This document shows positions 26,974 to 35,374 of a stretch of DNA of 64,000 nt, in pieces. The notes under the pieces are model-generated. The model was not told where the DNA came from. It saw only the letters and a list, made by a program, of their open reading frames with translations, and did not search any database. Origin of the DNA: Mucilaginibacter_A sp050955045 (GTDB lineage Bacteria > Bacteroidota > Bacteroidia > Sphingobacteriales > Sphingobacteriaceae); assembly GCA_050955045.1 (NCBI GenBank), contig JBPBQV010000010.1:62001-126000 (forward strand). The letters run 5' to 3'. How positions within the stretch are numbered: position 1 is the first letter of the stretch; every line of letters starts with the position of its first letter. The position numbers and the translations under genes were made by a program.

Positions 26974-28161
26974 CTATTTTAAAATTTCGGTAACCTGACC
27001 AGCTCCTACTGTTCTACCACCTTCACGAATTGCAAAGCGAAGACCTTTTTCCATTGCAATAGCATTGATCAATTTTACTGTGATTGTAACATTATCACCA
27101 GGCATAACCATTTCCACACCTTCAGCTAATGAAATCTCACCAGTTACATCAGTAGTGCGGAAATAAAATTGTGGACGATATTTGTTAAAAAATGGAGTAT
27201 GACGACCACCTTCTGCTTTAGACAAAACATAAACCTCAGCTTTGAAATCAGTGTGTGGAGTTACTGAACCTGGTTTGCAAATAACCATACCACGACGGAT
27301 AGATTCTTTTTCAATACCACGCAACAATAAACCTACGTTATCACCAGCCTCACCTCTGTCTAAAATTTTACGGAACATTTCAACCCCTGTAACAGTAGAT
27401 TTTAAGTTCTCTGCACCCATTCCTAAAATGTCAACTTGCTCTCCAGAGTTGATAATGCCTCTTTCAATACGACCTGTAGCAACAGTTCCACGACCTGTAA
27501 TAGAAAATACATCCTCAACAGGCATTAAAAAAGGAAGTTCTGTTAAACGTGGAGGGATAGGAATTTGCGTATCTACCGCATCCATTAACTCCATAATTTT
27601 ATCTACCCATTTCGGCTCACCATTTAATCCGCCTAAAGCTGATCCTTGTATAACAGCAATATCATCACCTGGGTAATCATAGAAAGATAATAATTCACGA
27701 ATTTCCATCTCTACTAATTCTAGTAACTCAGGATCATCAACCATATCCACTTTATTCATGAAAACAACAAGAGAAGGAACACCTACCTGACGAGCCAATA
27801 GAATGTGCTCACGCGTTTGCGGCATTGGGCCATCTGTAGATGCGACAACGATAATAGCTCCGTCCATTTGTGCAGCACCAGTAACCATGTTTTTTACATA
27901 ATCTGCGTGACCTGGACAATCTACGTGCGCGTAGTGACGATTTGCGGTAGAATATTCTACGTGCGCTGTATTAATTGTAATACCACGTTCTTTTTCTTCA
28001 GGAGCAGAGTCAATTGAATCAAAAGACCGAGCTTCAGAAAAGCCTTTATCGGCTAATACTTTGGTAATAGCTGCAGTAAGAGTCGTTTTGCCGTGGTCAA
28101 CGTGACCAATTGTACCGATATTTAAGTGCGGTTTACTTCGGTCAAATTTTTCTTTTGCCAT
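26974..28161 (-). CDS. tuf: Elongation factor Tu
   Basis: A 395-residue GTPase delivering aminoacyl-tRNA to the ribosome. GTP-binding motifs are intact: GHVDHGKTTL (G1), DCPGHADYVKNM (G3), NKVDMVDD (G4) and GSALGGL (G5). Domains 2 and 3 follow with GRGTVATGRIERG and REGGRTVGAGQV. It is preceded by four tRNA genes in the same orientation and order as the E. coli tufB operon. Confidence 0.99.
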   Translation of the reverse strand: MAKEKFDRSKPHLNIGTIGHVDHGKTTLTAAITKVLADKGFSEARSFDSIDSAPEEKERGITINTAHVEYSTANRHYAHVDCPGHADYVKNMVTGAAQMDGAIIVVASTDGPMPQTREHILLARQVGVPSLVVFMNKVDMVDDPELLELVEMEIRELLSFYDYPGDDIAVIQGSALGGLNGEPKWVDKIMELMDAVDTQIPIPPRLTELPFLMPVEDVFSITGRGTVATGRIERGIINSGEQVDILGMGAENLKSTVTGVEMFRKILDRGEAGDNVGLLLRGIEKESIRRGMVICKPGSVTPHTDFKAEVYVLSKAEGGRHTPFFNKYRPQFYFRTTDVTGEISLAEGVEMVMPGDNVTITVKLINAIAMEKGLRFAIREGGRTVGAGQVTEILK

Positions 28162-28217
28162 GATTTTCTATGTTGTTATTAGGTTAATTTTACTTTTTTG
28201 TACATTATAATAATGCG

Positions 28218-28289
<72 letters not shown>

Positions 28290-28354
28290 TTTCAATTTAC
28301 GATTTTCGATCATGAATTTTCACTTCGTCAATCGTAGCTCGTAACTTTATTGTG

Positions 28355-28427
28355 AGCGGAAGACGAGGTTCGAACTCGCGACCTATAGCTTGGAAGGCTA
28401 TCGCTCTACCAACTGAGCTACTTCCGC
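28355..28427 (-). tRNA. tRNA-Gly (TCC)
   Basis: Acceptor GCGGAAG pairs with CTTCCGC. The anticodon stem-loop ATAGC-CTTCCAA-GCTAT gives TCC. D- and T-loops are standard. Confidence 0.97.
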
Positions 28428-28439
28428 TTTTAAAAATTG

Positions 28440-28520
28440 TGGGGGGAGAAGGATTCGAACCTTCGTAGCCGAAGCAACGGATTTACAGTCCGTCCCATTT
28501 GACCGCTCTGGTATCCCCCC
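28440..28520 (-). tRNA. tRNA-Tyr (GTA)
   Basis: A class II tRNA with a long variable arm (TTGCTTCGGCTACG region). Acceptor GGGGGGA pairs with TCCCCCC and the anticodon loop CTGTAAA gives GTA. Confidence 0.97.
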
Positions 28521-28555
28521 ATTTTGAAATGAACAATTAAATTACTCACTTCAAG

Positions 28556-28628
28556 AGCCTCCTATCGGGATCGAACCAATGACCTACTGATTACAAGTCA
28601 GTCGCTCTACCAGCTGAGCTAAGGAGGC
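28556..28628 (-). tRNA. tRNA-Thr (TGT)
   Basis: Acceptor GCCTCCT pairs with AGGAGGC and the anticodon loop CTTGTAA gives TGT. It is the first gene of the tRNA-tuf unit. Confidence 0.97.
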
Positions 28629-28698
28629 TTAATTTAGACATTAAAGAACAAATCATTTTTAAATGTGTGCTTTTGAGCACGCCCTTAAAAACGGAATG

Positions 28699-28706
28699 CA
28701 AATGTA
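28699..28706 (-). promoter_or_regulatory. Candidate -7 box of the tRNA-tuf operon
   Basis: The minus strand reads TACATTTG, matching TAnnTTTG, about 70 bases before tRNA-Thr(TGT). A T-run ending in TTTG precedes it by 15 bases, shorter than the usual 19, so the -33 element is uncertain. Confidence 0.5.
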
Positions 28707-28735
28707 CACTTTTTATATATTCAAAAAAACTTTTT

Positions 28736-28773
28736 AAAAAAAAAGTCGACATAATATTTTGTCGACTTTTTTT
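28736..28773 (-). terminator. Terminator after the hibernation factor gene
   Basis: AAAAAAGTCGAC and GTCGACTTTTTT form a perfect stem around ATAATATTTT, 21 bases past the stop. A T-run follows on either strand, so it can act in both directions. Confidence 0.85.
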
Positions 28774-28794
28774 AAATTAATCACTTAAAAAATA

Positions 28795-29130
28795 CTATAT
28801 ATCATTGCTGATAATTTCCTTCAAGGAAATTTCATGTGTGCGGTTCTTTTGTTTGTGTTTTTCTAATTGCTTACGTAAACTTTCAATTGCCAAATCTGTT
28901 GCTTCTTCAAAAGTTTTACACTGCTCTTTTGCAAACAGCTGATTTCCAGGAATAATTAGTTTAATTTCAGAAATCTTATTTGCCTCATTTTCTACTTTTT
29001 CCAATTTTAAATAGACCTCGCCACTAATAATCTGATCAAAAAACTGATCTAACTTGTTTGCTTTTTTCTGAATAAATTCTACCAATTTTACATCAGCAGT
29101 AAAGTGTATTGCCTGAACCGTAATTTTCAT
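28795..29130 (-). CDS. hpf: Ribosome hibernation promoting factor (HPF/YfiA family)
   Basis: A 111-residue short-form factor that binds the decoding region of idle ribosomes. It has the beta-alpha-beta-beta-beta-alpha order: MKITVQAIHFTADVKLVEFIQKK, then VYLKLEKVENEANKISEIKLIIPG, then the helix EEATDLAIESLRKQLEKHK. There is no C-terminal dimerisation domain, so it is the short type. It follows the Xer-type recombinase gene after 12 bases, probably in one transcript. Confidence 0.92.
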   Translation of the reverse strand: MKITVQAIHFTADVKLVEFIQKKANKLDQFFDQIISGEVYLKLEKVENEANKISEIKLIIPGNQLFAKEQCKTFEEATDLAIESLRKQLEKHKQKNRTHEISLKEIISNDI

Positions 29131-29142
29131 TGTTCCTCCTTT

Positions 29143-30021
29143 TTATGCCTTTGGATGGGCTTGTTTATGAATTAGTTTTAATCTTTCTACTGAATTGTGC
29201 GTGTAAATTTGCGTCGCACTCAAGTTAGCATGACCTAAAAGTTCCTTAATAGCATTAAGATCGGCACCATTATTTAAAAGTGATGTAGCAAAAGTATGAC
29301 GAAGTATATGAGGACTTTTTCTACTTTGAGTTGTAATATAACTTAAATACTTCTGCACAATGCGATATATTAACTTCGGATAACAATCACTTCCTGTATC
29401 CGTAACGAATAATTTTGAAGAATTGTTATCAAAAATTTCACATTTCTTAATGCCAAGGTATTCTTTAATTAACAGTAGTAACTCTTTATTTAATGGAACA
29501 ATACGTTCTTTACTTCTTTTACCTAGTATTTTTATTGTAGTTTCATACCAATTAATATCAGTTTCAGCAAGATTTAACATCTCTGCAAGCCGTATTCCGG
29601 TTCCGAATAACATTTCAATGATCAGCTTATTTCTTATGCCACTAAAATTATTCTCAAAAACAAGTTTACTGTCTAATAACTGACCAATTTTTTCTTCCTG
29701 AACAACTACAGGTAGCTGTTTAGCCGATTTTGGGCTTTGGATTTTTGACATGGGATTATCCACAAGCAATTTTTCACGTAGTAAGAATTTAAAATAAGTT
29801 TTTAAAGAAGATATTTTACGGTTTACAGAACGTGAATTATTTTGATCATCCATCAAATAAACCACCCAGTTACGTATTAAAAAAACATCATTAAAAGAAG
29901 CATTTTTTTCAGTTTCTACAAAACTAAAAAATTGCGAAATATCTGTTTTATAAGCAATTAACGTGTTGGAAGAATACCGTTTTTCATGCTGGAGATAGGT
30001 ATAAAATTTGTCTAAATGCAT
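29143..30021 (-). CDS. xerC: Tyrosine recombinase, XerC/XerD type
   Basis: A 292-residue site-specific recombinase. An N-terminal SAM-like core-binding domain covers about residues 1-85. In the catalytic domain all active residues can be placed: Arg in GTGIRLAEM, Lys in LGKRSKERIVPL, His and Arg in HILRHTFA, His in LLGHANLS and the nucleophile Tyr in QIYTHNS. Length and the terminal helix match chromosomal Xer recombinases rather than integrases. Its place between rpsU and hpf suggests a core gene resolving chromosome dimers. XerC versus XerD cannot be decided here. Confidence 0.85.
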   Translation of the reverse strand: MHLDKFYTYLQHEKRYSSNTLIAYKTDISQFFSFVETEKNASFNDVFLIRNWVVYLMDDQNNSRSVNRKISSLKTYFKFLLREKLLVDNPMSKIQSPKSAKQLPVVVQEEKIGQLLDSKLVFENNFSGIRNKLIIEMLFGTGIRLAEMLNLAETDINWYETTIKILGKRSKERIVPLNKELLLLIKEYLGIKKCEIFDNNSSKLFVTDTGSDCYPKLIYRIVQKYLSYITTQSRKSPHILRHTFATSLLNNGADLNAIKELLGHANLSATQIYTHNSVERLKLIHKQAHPKA

Positions 30022-30067
30022 AAAAACTATTTGTTTCTTCGTAAAGTTGAAGATACAAATAGTTTTT
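30022..30067 (-). terminator. Long hairpin between rpsU and the recombinase gene
   Basis: AAAAACTATTTGT at 30022-30034 pairs with ACAAATAGTTTTT at 30055-30067, with further inner pairing TCTTC/GAAGA. It lies 27 bases past the rpsU stop and ends right at the recombinase ATG, so it separates rpsU from the next gene or limits read-through. Confidence 0.7.
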
Positions 30068-30093
30068 AGAGCAAATAAAATTCTTAAAGAAAA

Positions 30094-30285
30094 TTATATG
30101 TTATCAGCAAACATATTTTGTTTATAAACAGCGTGTTTAACAACATTTCTGCGGGCTACTGATTTTTTTTCGTATGCCTGACGACTGCGAAGTTCTCTTA
30201 ATACACCAGTTTTTTCAAATTTCTTTTTAAAACGTTTTAGTGCTTTGTCTAATGATTCGCCGTCTTTTACATTAATAATAATCAT
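30094..30285 (-). CDS. rpsU: Ribosomal protein bS21
   Basis: A 63-residue small-subunit protein. INVKDGESLDKALKRFKKKFEKTG at the start and the basic RRNVVKHAVYKQ segment identify it. The open frame extends 11 codons upstream, but those codons contain the Shine-Dalgarno sequence, and the ATG at 30283-30285 (MIIINVKDGE) is the true start. In Bacteroidota bS21 helps to hide the anti-Shine-Dalgarno of 16S rRNA, which fits the unusual leader described separately. Confidence 0.96.
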   Translation of the reverse strand: MIIINVKDGESLDKALKRFKKKFEKTGVLRELRSRQAYEKKSVARRNVVKHAVYKQNMFADNI

Positions 30286-30297
30286 AATTCCTACAAT

Positions 30298-30315
30298 ACC
30301 TCCTTTCAGGGAGGT
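30298..30315 (-). promoter_or_regulatory. Perfect Shine-Dalgarno sequence of rpsU inside an inverted repeat
   Basis: The minus strand reads ACCTCC CTGAAA GGAGGT, a six-base perfect stem. The right arm belongs to AAAGGAGGT, complementary to the 16S rRNA 3' end, 12 bases before the ATG. A TATTTTTG box at 30316-30323 could be a -7 element; if that promoter is used, the left arm would be only partly transcribed. The Shine-Dalgarno itself is clear, the hairpin less so. Confidence 0.7.
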
Positions 30316-30388
30316 CAAAAATACGATAAACTTTAATATTTTAAAATCAAAATCAGTTAGCTGAGTACGATTATTGGTTAAAGTAGAT

Positions 30389-31306
30389 TTAGTACGAAAA
30401 ATAAGGTTCCATTTTATAGATTACATCATCCGATAATATTGCAACATTTTTCAAATCACTGATGCTTTTGTAATTGCCATGTTGTTTTCTGTATTGAATA
30501 ATCGCATTCATCTGCTTAAAATTTAAATAAGGATTCCGCTTCAATTCATCAAAATCACACGTATTTGTATTGATTTTGACGATTTCGGCAGCATCTACTA
30601 CAACTTGCTTTTCAATTTCTTCATATTTGGCCGAATCCAAACCATAAACTTCGAGTAATTGTGTTTTACGATAAAACCCGCCCAGCCTGTTCCTGTACTT
30701 CAAAATCCGGTTGGCAAAAGCAGGGCCAATTCCACTAATTGCTGTTAACTGTGCAGAATCTGCATGGTTAATTTCTACCATGACCATTGGTTTTGATCTA
30801 TAAGATGAAGAAGTACTGGGATAATTATTGCTGAATTTCTTTTCAGGAATATTTATATACTGCTCTAATCGGGCATAATCCTGAGAAGTAATAGAATAAA
30901 TTTTTTGCAAGTCTTCTTTCTTATAAAACTTCCCTCCTTTTGCCTCATAATTTTTAATCACTTTAATTTGCCGTTCACTCAAACCTAATTTTTTCCATAA
31001 TCCATCTGAGAGATTATTTGGGTTGAAAGAAAAATACTCCGGCTTTAATTTTTTAGTGCCAAAAGAAGCATCAGCTCTATTTGCGTGATCGAGATTGTTG
31101 TTTTCATACGTTGGCCGCTCCTCAATTGCTTCGTTCAAAATGCGTTGAGCCTCTTTTATCCGGCTAAAATCTATCTTTTGTGGTATAACCAATGATTGGT
31201 AAACATCTGGTGCAACTAAAATCAGAATCATTAATGCTGCTAAAACAAGCATTCCGTTCCACTCCTTTTTAGTAATTGCAAAGTAGTTTTTAATCGAAGA
31301 ATGCAT
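30389..31306 (-). CDS. Helix-hairpin-helix protein, ComEA-like, membrane anchored
   Basis: A 305-residue protein with a short cytoplasmic N-terminus, one transmembrane helix (about 17-35) and three helix-hairpin-helix regions: LWKKLGLSERQIKVIKNY with YSITSQDYARLEQY, then ISGIGPAFANRILKYRNRLGGF with VYGLDSAKYEEIEKQ, then CDFDELKRNPYLNFKQMNAIIQY. The central SGIGPAFANRI motif is the GxGxxxA DNA-backbone-binding type of ComEA. ComEA proteins bind incoming DNA in natural transformation; large Bacteroidota versions are annotated only by domain. The role in DNA uptake is therefore an inference. Confidence 0.85.
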   Translation of the reverse strand: MHSSIKNYFAITKKEWNGMLVLAALMILILVAPDVYQSLVIPQKIDFSRIKEAQRILNEAIEERPTYENNNLDHANRADASFGTKKLKPEYFSFNPNNLSDGLWKKLGLSERQIKVIKNYEAKGGKFYKKEDLQKIYSITSQDYARLEQYINIPEKKFSNNYPSTSSSYRSKPMVMVEINHADSAQLTAISGIGPAFANRILKYRNRLGGFYRKTQLLEVYGLDSAKYEEIEKQVVVDAAEIVKINTNTCDFDELKRNPYLNFKQMNAIIQYRKQHGNYKSISDLKNVAILSDDVIYKMEPYFSY

Positions 31307-31389
31307 GCATAAGTGTTTAGGTTAGAAATTTATGGATAATAGTAAGATATTTACTGTTTAAACAAAATTTAAAATAGTTACTTTTCCTC

Positions 31390-33144
31390 ATGAAAGTTAT
31401 CACCAAAGAAGAATTTGCCAAGGCTACCAAAATTGATAAGCTAAAAATGCCCGGCCTTGCTGCTTTTTTGATGGAAATTATGAAAATTAATGATGTAAAC
31501 AAATTGTTTGCACAAGCACAACCCAAACAAGGCCCAGATTTTGTTGATGCAATTTTGGAAGGCATGGGAGTTGAAATAGAATTTGATCAAAGCGAACTGA
31601 AAAATATTCCTGCTACCGGTGGTTTTGTAGCAATTGCCAATCACCCTTATGGTGGTGTCGAAGGTATGGTTCTACTAAAAATACTGTGTATGGTGAGGCC
31701 CGATGCTAAGCTGATGGCTAACTTTTTACTGAAAAAAATACCAAATCTTAGTGATTATTTTATTGCAGTAAACCCTTTTGAAAACATTGAGCATTCATCA
31801 AGCATTAGCGGCCTGAAAAACACTTTAGAATTATTGCGCAATGGTACGCCAATTGGCATTTTTCCTGCAGGAGAAGTTTCTACTTATAAAATTGAAAACC
31901 AAGAGGTTACAGACAGGCAATGGCATCCGGTTGTAGGTAAAATCATAGCTAAAGCAAAATTACCGGTTGTTCCTGTGTACTTCCACGGAAACAATGGTTT
32001 GTTATTTAATTTACTTAGTTTAATACATCCTTCTATTAGAACTGCTATGCTGCCGGCAGAATTATTCAATAAAAAAGGGCATAAAATCAAACTTCGGATC
32101 GGTAAACCTATCAACCTGAATGAAGTTCCCTATTTAGGAAATACTACTAAGCTACTTAACTTTTTACGTGCTAAAACTTACGCTTTAGGAACGGGATTAG
32201 AAGAAGAAAGAAAAATTTTCAATCCTCGAAACCTGTTTAAAATTAAAAAAACGCCGGAGCCGGTTGCGCCTGCTATTGCAATAAATTTAATTGAACAGGA
32301 AGTAGAAGCGCTTAAAGAAAATTACTTAATCTGGCTTGAAAAAAACTATGAAGTCTATATCGGTCCACCTTCTTTATTGCCTAATGTTTTAAAAGAAATT
32401 GGCCGGCTACGCGAAATTACTTTTAGAGAAGTGGGTGAAGGATCAAACAAAAGTTCAGATTTGGACGAATATGATATCTATTACAGCCATTTATTTATTT
32501 GGGATACAGATGCTAAAGTAATTGTTGGTGCTTACCGGATTGGTAAAGGCGACGAAATTTATTACAGCATGGGTAAAAAAGGTTTTTACACAGCAGAATT
32601 ATTTAAAATAAAAGGTGGTTTTACACCTGTGCTTAAAAAGAGTTTAGAACTGGGCCGTTCTTTTATCCGTAAAGAATATCAGCAAAAACCTTTGCCTTTA
32701 TTTTTACTCTGGAAAGGAATTTTGAAATATCTGATTGATAATCCGCGTTACCGTTATCTGATTGGGCCAGTAAGTATCAGTAACAGTTTCTCAAAATTTT
32801 CCAAATCGCTGATTGTAGATTACATCAGCAAAAACCATTTCGACCATGACATGGCACAATATGTTAAACCCAGAAAAAAGTTCAAGGTAGATTTTTCTAA
32901 AATTGATACTGAGCTTCTTTTAGCAGGAGAAAATTCATTCAAAGTTTTAGATAATTTAATTTCGGAAGTAGAAACCCGAAACATGAAAATTCCGGTATTG
33001 CTTCGTCAATACATTGCGCTTAATGCAAAAATTATATGCTTTAATATTGATCCAAAATTTTCTGATTGTCTGGATGGTTTTCTGGTTTTGGATCTGGAAA
33101 AAGTTCCGCATGAAATGCTGGAAAAATTGGGTAAAAACTTGTAA
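31390..33144 (+). CDS. Two-domain lipid acyltransferase (OlsF-like aminolipid synthase)
   Basis: A 584-residue protein. The N-terminal half (about 60-270) is a PlsC-type acyltransferase with AIANHPYGGVEGM, where H-x4-E replaces HX4D, and GIFPAGEVS. The C-terminal half (about 310-540) resembles OlsB/hemolysin-type N-acyltransferases with LREITFREVGEG, SHLFIWDTDAKVIVGAYRIGKG and SLELGRSFIRKEYQ. The same fusion order is known in OlsF of Flavobacterium johnsoniae and Serratia, where one protein makes ornithine lipid; GlsB/GlsA of Bacteroides make glycine lipids in two proteins. The amino acid used here cannot be read from sequence. It is the only plus-strand gene between 1 and 40 kb. Confidence 0.88.
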   Translation: MKVITKEEFAKATKIDKLKMPGLAAFLMEIMKINDVNKLFAQAQPKQGPDFVDAILEGMGVEIEFDQSELKNIPATGGFVAIANHPYGGVEGMVLLKILCMVRPDAKLMANFLLKKIPNLSDYFIAVNPFENIEHSSSISGLKNTLELLRNGTPIGIFPAGEVSTYKIENQEVTDRQWHPVVGKIIAKAKLPVVPVYFHGNNGLLFNLLSLIHPSIRTAMLPAELFNKKGHKIKLRIGKPINLNEVPYLGNTTKLLNFLRAKTYALGTGLEEERKIFNPRNLFKIKKTPEPVAPAIAINLIEQEVEALKENYLIWLEKNYEVYIGPPSLLPNVLKEIGRLREITFREVGEGSNKSSDLDEYDIYYSHLFIWDTDAKVIVGAYRIGKGDEIYYSMGKKGFYTAELFKIKGGFTPVLKKSLELGRSFIRKEYQQKPLPLFLLWKGILKYLIDNPRYRYLIGPVSISNSFSKFSKSLIVDYISKNHFDHDMAQYVKPRKKFKVDFSKIDTELLLAGENSFKVLDNLISEVETRNMKIPVLLRQYIALNAKIICFNIDPKFSDCLDGFLVLDLEKVPHEMLEKLGKNL

Positions 33145-33159
33145 ATTATTTGTAATAAT

Positions 33160-33663
33160 TTAATATTTTACTGACCACTTTTTTAACAAAAAATGCAATA
33201 GCCAAATTGGTCCGATCCATATAAATAGGAATCCCATTTTTAACGGACTACTTTTACCAGCCTTTTTATTTGCTACAAATTGAAGAAAAATGCATGTAGT
33301 TAAAATCAAAAAGAAAATGTTGGTCATTAATAAATTATTATTCAATTGCTTTTCTAAAATAGTGATTACATAAGTAAAAATCAGTGTTAAAAACAGCATT
33401 ATGTAGGATAATAAAGGCGATAACTTTGAATAATAATAAATGCTAAAAGCGATAACAAACGAAGCCCAGTTAAAATAACTATTGTATTGTCCCAAAAAGT
33501 GTAACTGCGGAAATGGAACAGACCAGCTTGATCCCAACAAGCTAAAAAAAGCAACCCAAGCGCAAATTCCCTGTATAATTTTGCTGTTAGTAGTTGGAGC
33601 TGTATCAGAATAATGATTAAAATATCTATCAACTTTCCGCTGTGAAATCTCTTTTTTTATCAT
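33160..33663 (-). CDS. Mpo1-like (DUF962) membrane protein lacking family histidines
   Basis: About 167 residues with four or five hydrophobic helices. SLLGSSWSVPFPQLHFLGQYNSYFNWASF and the C-terminal FIWIGPIWLLHFLLKK follow the Bacteroidota branch of DUF962, related to yeast Mpo1, an iron-dependent dioxygenase of 2-hydroxy fatty acids. In the family two histidine-containing motifs are usual: a (H)xNPxNxxIH element and a FxGHxxEGKKP element. Here they read TAPTTNSKIIQ and FVANKKAGKSS, without the histidines. The frame is open 14 codons upstream; the ATG at 33661-33663 (MIKKEISQRK) fits the family start better. Confidence 0.72.
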   Translation of the reverse strand: MIKKEISQRKVDRYFNHYSDTAPTTNSKIIQGICAWVAFFSLLGSSWSVPFPQLHFLGQYNSYFNWASFVIAFSIYYYSKLSPLLSYIMLFLTLIFTYVITILEKQLNNNLLMTNIFFLILTTCIFLQFVANKKAGKSSPLKMGFLFIWIGPIWLLHFLLKKWSVKY

Positions 33664-33739
33664 TACCCGTATTGATTTTACAAAAAAAGCAACGAGCATA
33701 ATCATCGCTTTTTAAATAGTTGATCTTATATTTTATACC

Positions 33740-33780
33740 GATAAAAGAAGCATTATTAATTTCAAAATACTTCTTTTATC
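33740..33780. repeat. Tight inverted pair of the GATAAAAGAAG word, possible terminator
   Basis: GATAAAAGAAGCATT at 33740-33754 and AATACTTCTTTTATC at 33766-33780 are both exact and form a near-perfect hairpin, seven bases past the rny stop on the minus strand. The position is that of a transcription terminator, but the arms are the same word found across the window. Confidence 0.75.
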
Positions 33781-33786
33781 AATCTT

Positions 33787-35349
33787 TTATTTAGCAAAAG
33801 CAACCGATCTCGTTTCACGTATTACAGTTACTTTAATCTGGCCAGGATAAGTCATCTCAGTTTGGATGCGGTTCGAAATATCAGCAGCCAAAACTTCCGA
33901 CTGTGCATCCGTGATTTTTTCACTTTCAACAACCACGCGTAATTCACGGCCAGCTTGTATCGCAAAAGTTTTTTCAACGCCTGGATAAGACATAGCTAGT
34001 TGTTCCAAATCTTTTAAACGTTTAATGTAGCTTTCAACTACTTCCCTGCGTGCTCCAGGTCTTGCACCGGAAATTGCATCACAAGCTTGGATAATTGGCG
34101 AAATCATGGAAGTCATTTCTACTTCATCATGATGCGCACCGATTGCATTACAAACTTCTGGGTTCTCTTTATACTTTTCGGCTAATTGCATTCCTAAAAT
34201 AGCATGTGGTAATTCCGGGTTATCATCCGGAACTTTGCCAATATCATGAAGTAAACCAGCGCGTTTTGCCATTTTTACATTTAAGCCTAACTCTGCAGCC
34301 ATCGTAGCGCAAAAATTTGCTACTTCACGAGAGTGTTGTAATAGATTTTGCCCGTAAGATGAACGGTAGCGCATCCGGCCAACCATCCTGATCAGTTCGG
34401 GATGTAAACCATTGATGCCCAAATCAATTACGGTGCGCTCGCCTATTTCTACAATTTCTTCTTCAATTTGCTTCTTTGTTTTTGCTACAACCTCTTCAAT
34501 CCGAGCCGGATGAATACGACCATCTGTAACCAAACGGTGCATTGCCAAACGGGCAATTTCTCTTCTTACAGGATCAAAACCAGAAAGAATAATGGCTTCC
34601 GGCGTATCATCCACAATAATTTCGATGCCGGTTGCTGCTTCTAAAGCACGAATGTTACGACCTTCACGACCAATAATCCGACCTTTAATCTCGTCGTTTT
34701 CAATGTTAAAAATAGAAACTGTGTTTTCAATTGCACTTTCTGTTGCCGTACGCTGGATAGTTTGAATTACAATTTTCTTTGCTTCTTTTGATGCTGTAAG
34801 CTTTGCTTCATCCACAATATCCTTAATCTGGCTCATTGCTTTAGTGCGGGCTTCTTCGCGCAGATTATCAACTAATTGATTTTTGGCTTCTTCGGCAGAA
34901 AGCCCCGCAATAGATTCCAGCTGCTGCACATGCTGCAGTTTAAGTTGCTCCACTTCTTCCTGTTTCTTTACAGCTGCATCGGTTTGTTTTTCCAGGTTTT
35001 GGCGTGATTTTTCTAACTCCTGGTCTTTGCGGTTGGCGTTTTCCAGTTTCTGATTTAACGATTGCTCTTTTTGTTTGAGAGAATTTTCACGCTGATTGAT
35101 ACCATTGTTTTTCGTGGTAACTTCCTGTTCATGCTCTGCCTTCAGTTGTATAAAATTCTCTTTTGCTTCCAGTAGTTTGTTCTTTTTCAGAATTTCCGCA
35201 TTACTTTCTGCATCTTTTAATATTTTTTTCACTTTAGTTTGAGCCGCAACTTCCTGGCTTGTAAATAGTTTTTGAAGCAAATACCGGCCAACAACAATGC
35301 CGATACCAATGCCCAGTAATAATCCAATGATGATATATAGTACATCCAT
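33787..35349 (-). CDS. rny: Ribonuclease Y
   Basis: A 520-residue membrane-anchored endoribonuclease. One N-terminal transmembrane helix (about 4-24) is followed by a long coiled coil rich in E, K and Q (about 35-150). Then comes a KH domain with IKGRIIGREGRNIRALEAATGIEIIVDDTP and an HD domain with GLLHDIGKVPD, in which HD is the metal pair, and ILGMQLAEKY. RNase Y starts mRNA decay in bacteria lacking RNase E. The 6S RNA candidate lies directly upstream. Confidence 0.97.
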   Translation of the reverse strand: MDVLYIIIGLLLGIGIGIVVGRYLLQKLFTSQEVAAQTKVKKILKDAESNAEILKKNKLLEAKENFIQLKAEHEQEVTTKNNGINQRENSLKQKEQSLNQKLENANRKDQELEKSRQNLEKQTDAAVKKQEEVEQLKLQHVQQLESIAGLSAEEAKNQLVDNLREEARTKAMSQIKDIVDEAKLTASKEAKKIVIQTIQRTATESAIENTVSIFNIENDEIKGRIIGREGRNIRALEAATGIEIIVDDTPEAIILSGFDPVRREIARLAMHRLVTDGRIHPARIEEVVAKTKKQIEEEIVEIGERTVIDLGINGLHPELIRMVGRMRYRSSYGQNLLQHSREVANFCATMAAELGLNVKMAKRAGLLHDIGKVPDDNPELPHAILGMQLAEKYKENPEVCNAIGAHHDEVEMTSMISPIIQACDAISGARPGARREVVESYIKRLKDLEQLAMSYPGVEKTFAIQAGRELRVVVESEKITDAQSEVLAADISNRIQTEMTYPGQIKVTVIRETRSVAFAK

Positions 35350-35374
35350 TTTTAATAGTATTTAAAAGTATATA

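Noticed and set aside
27242..27676. A 144-residue plus-strand open frame
   Set aside because: It is antisense to the highly conserved tuf gene; the frame follows from tuf codon use.
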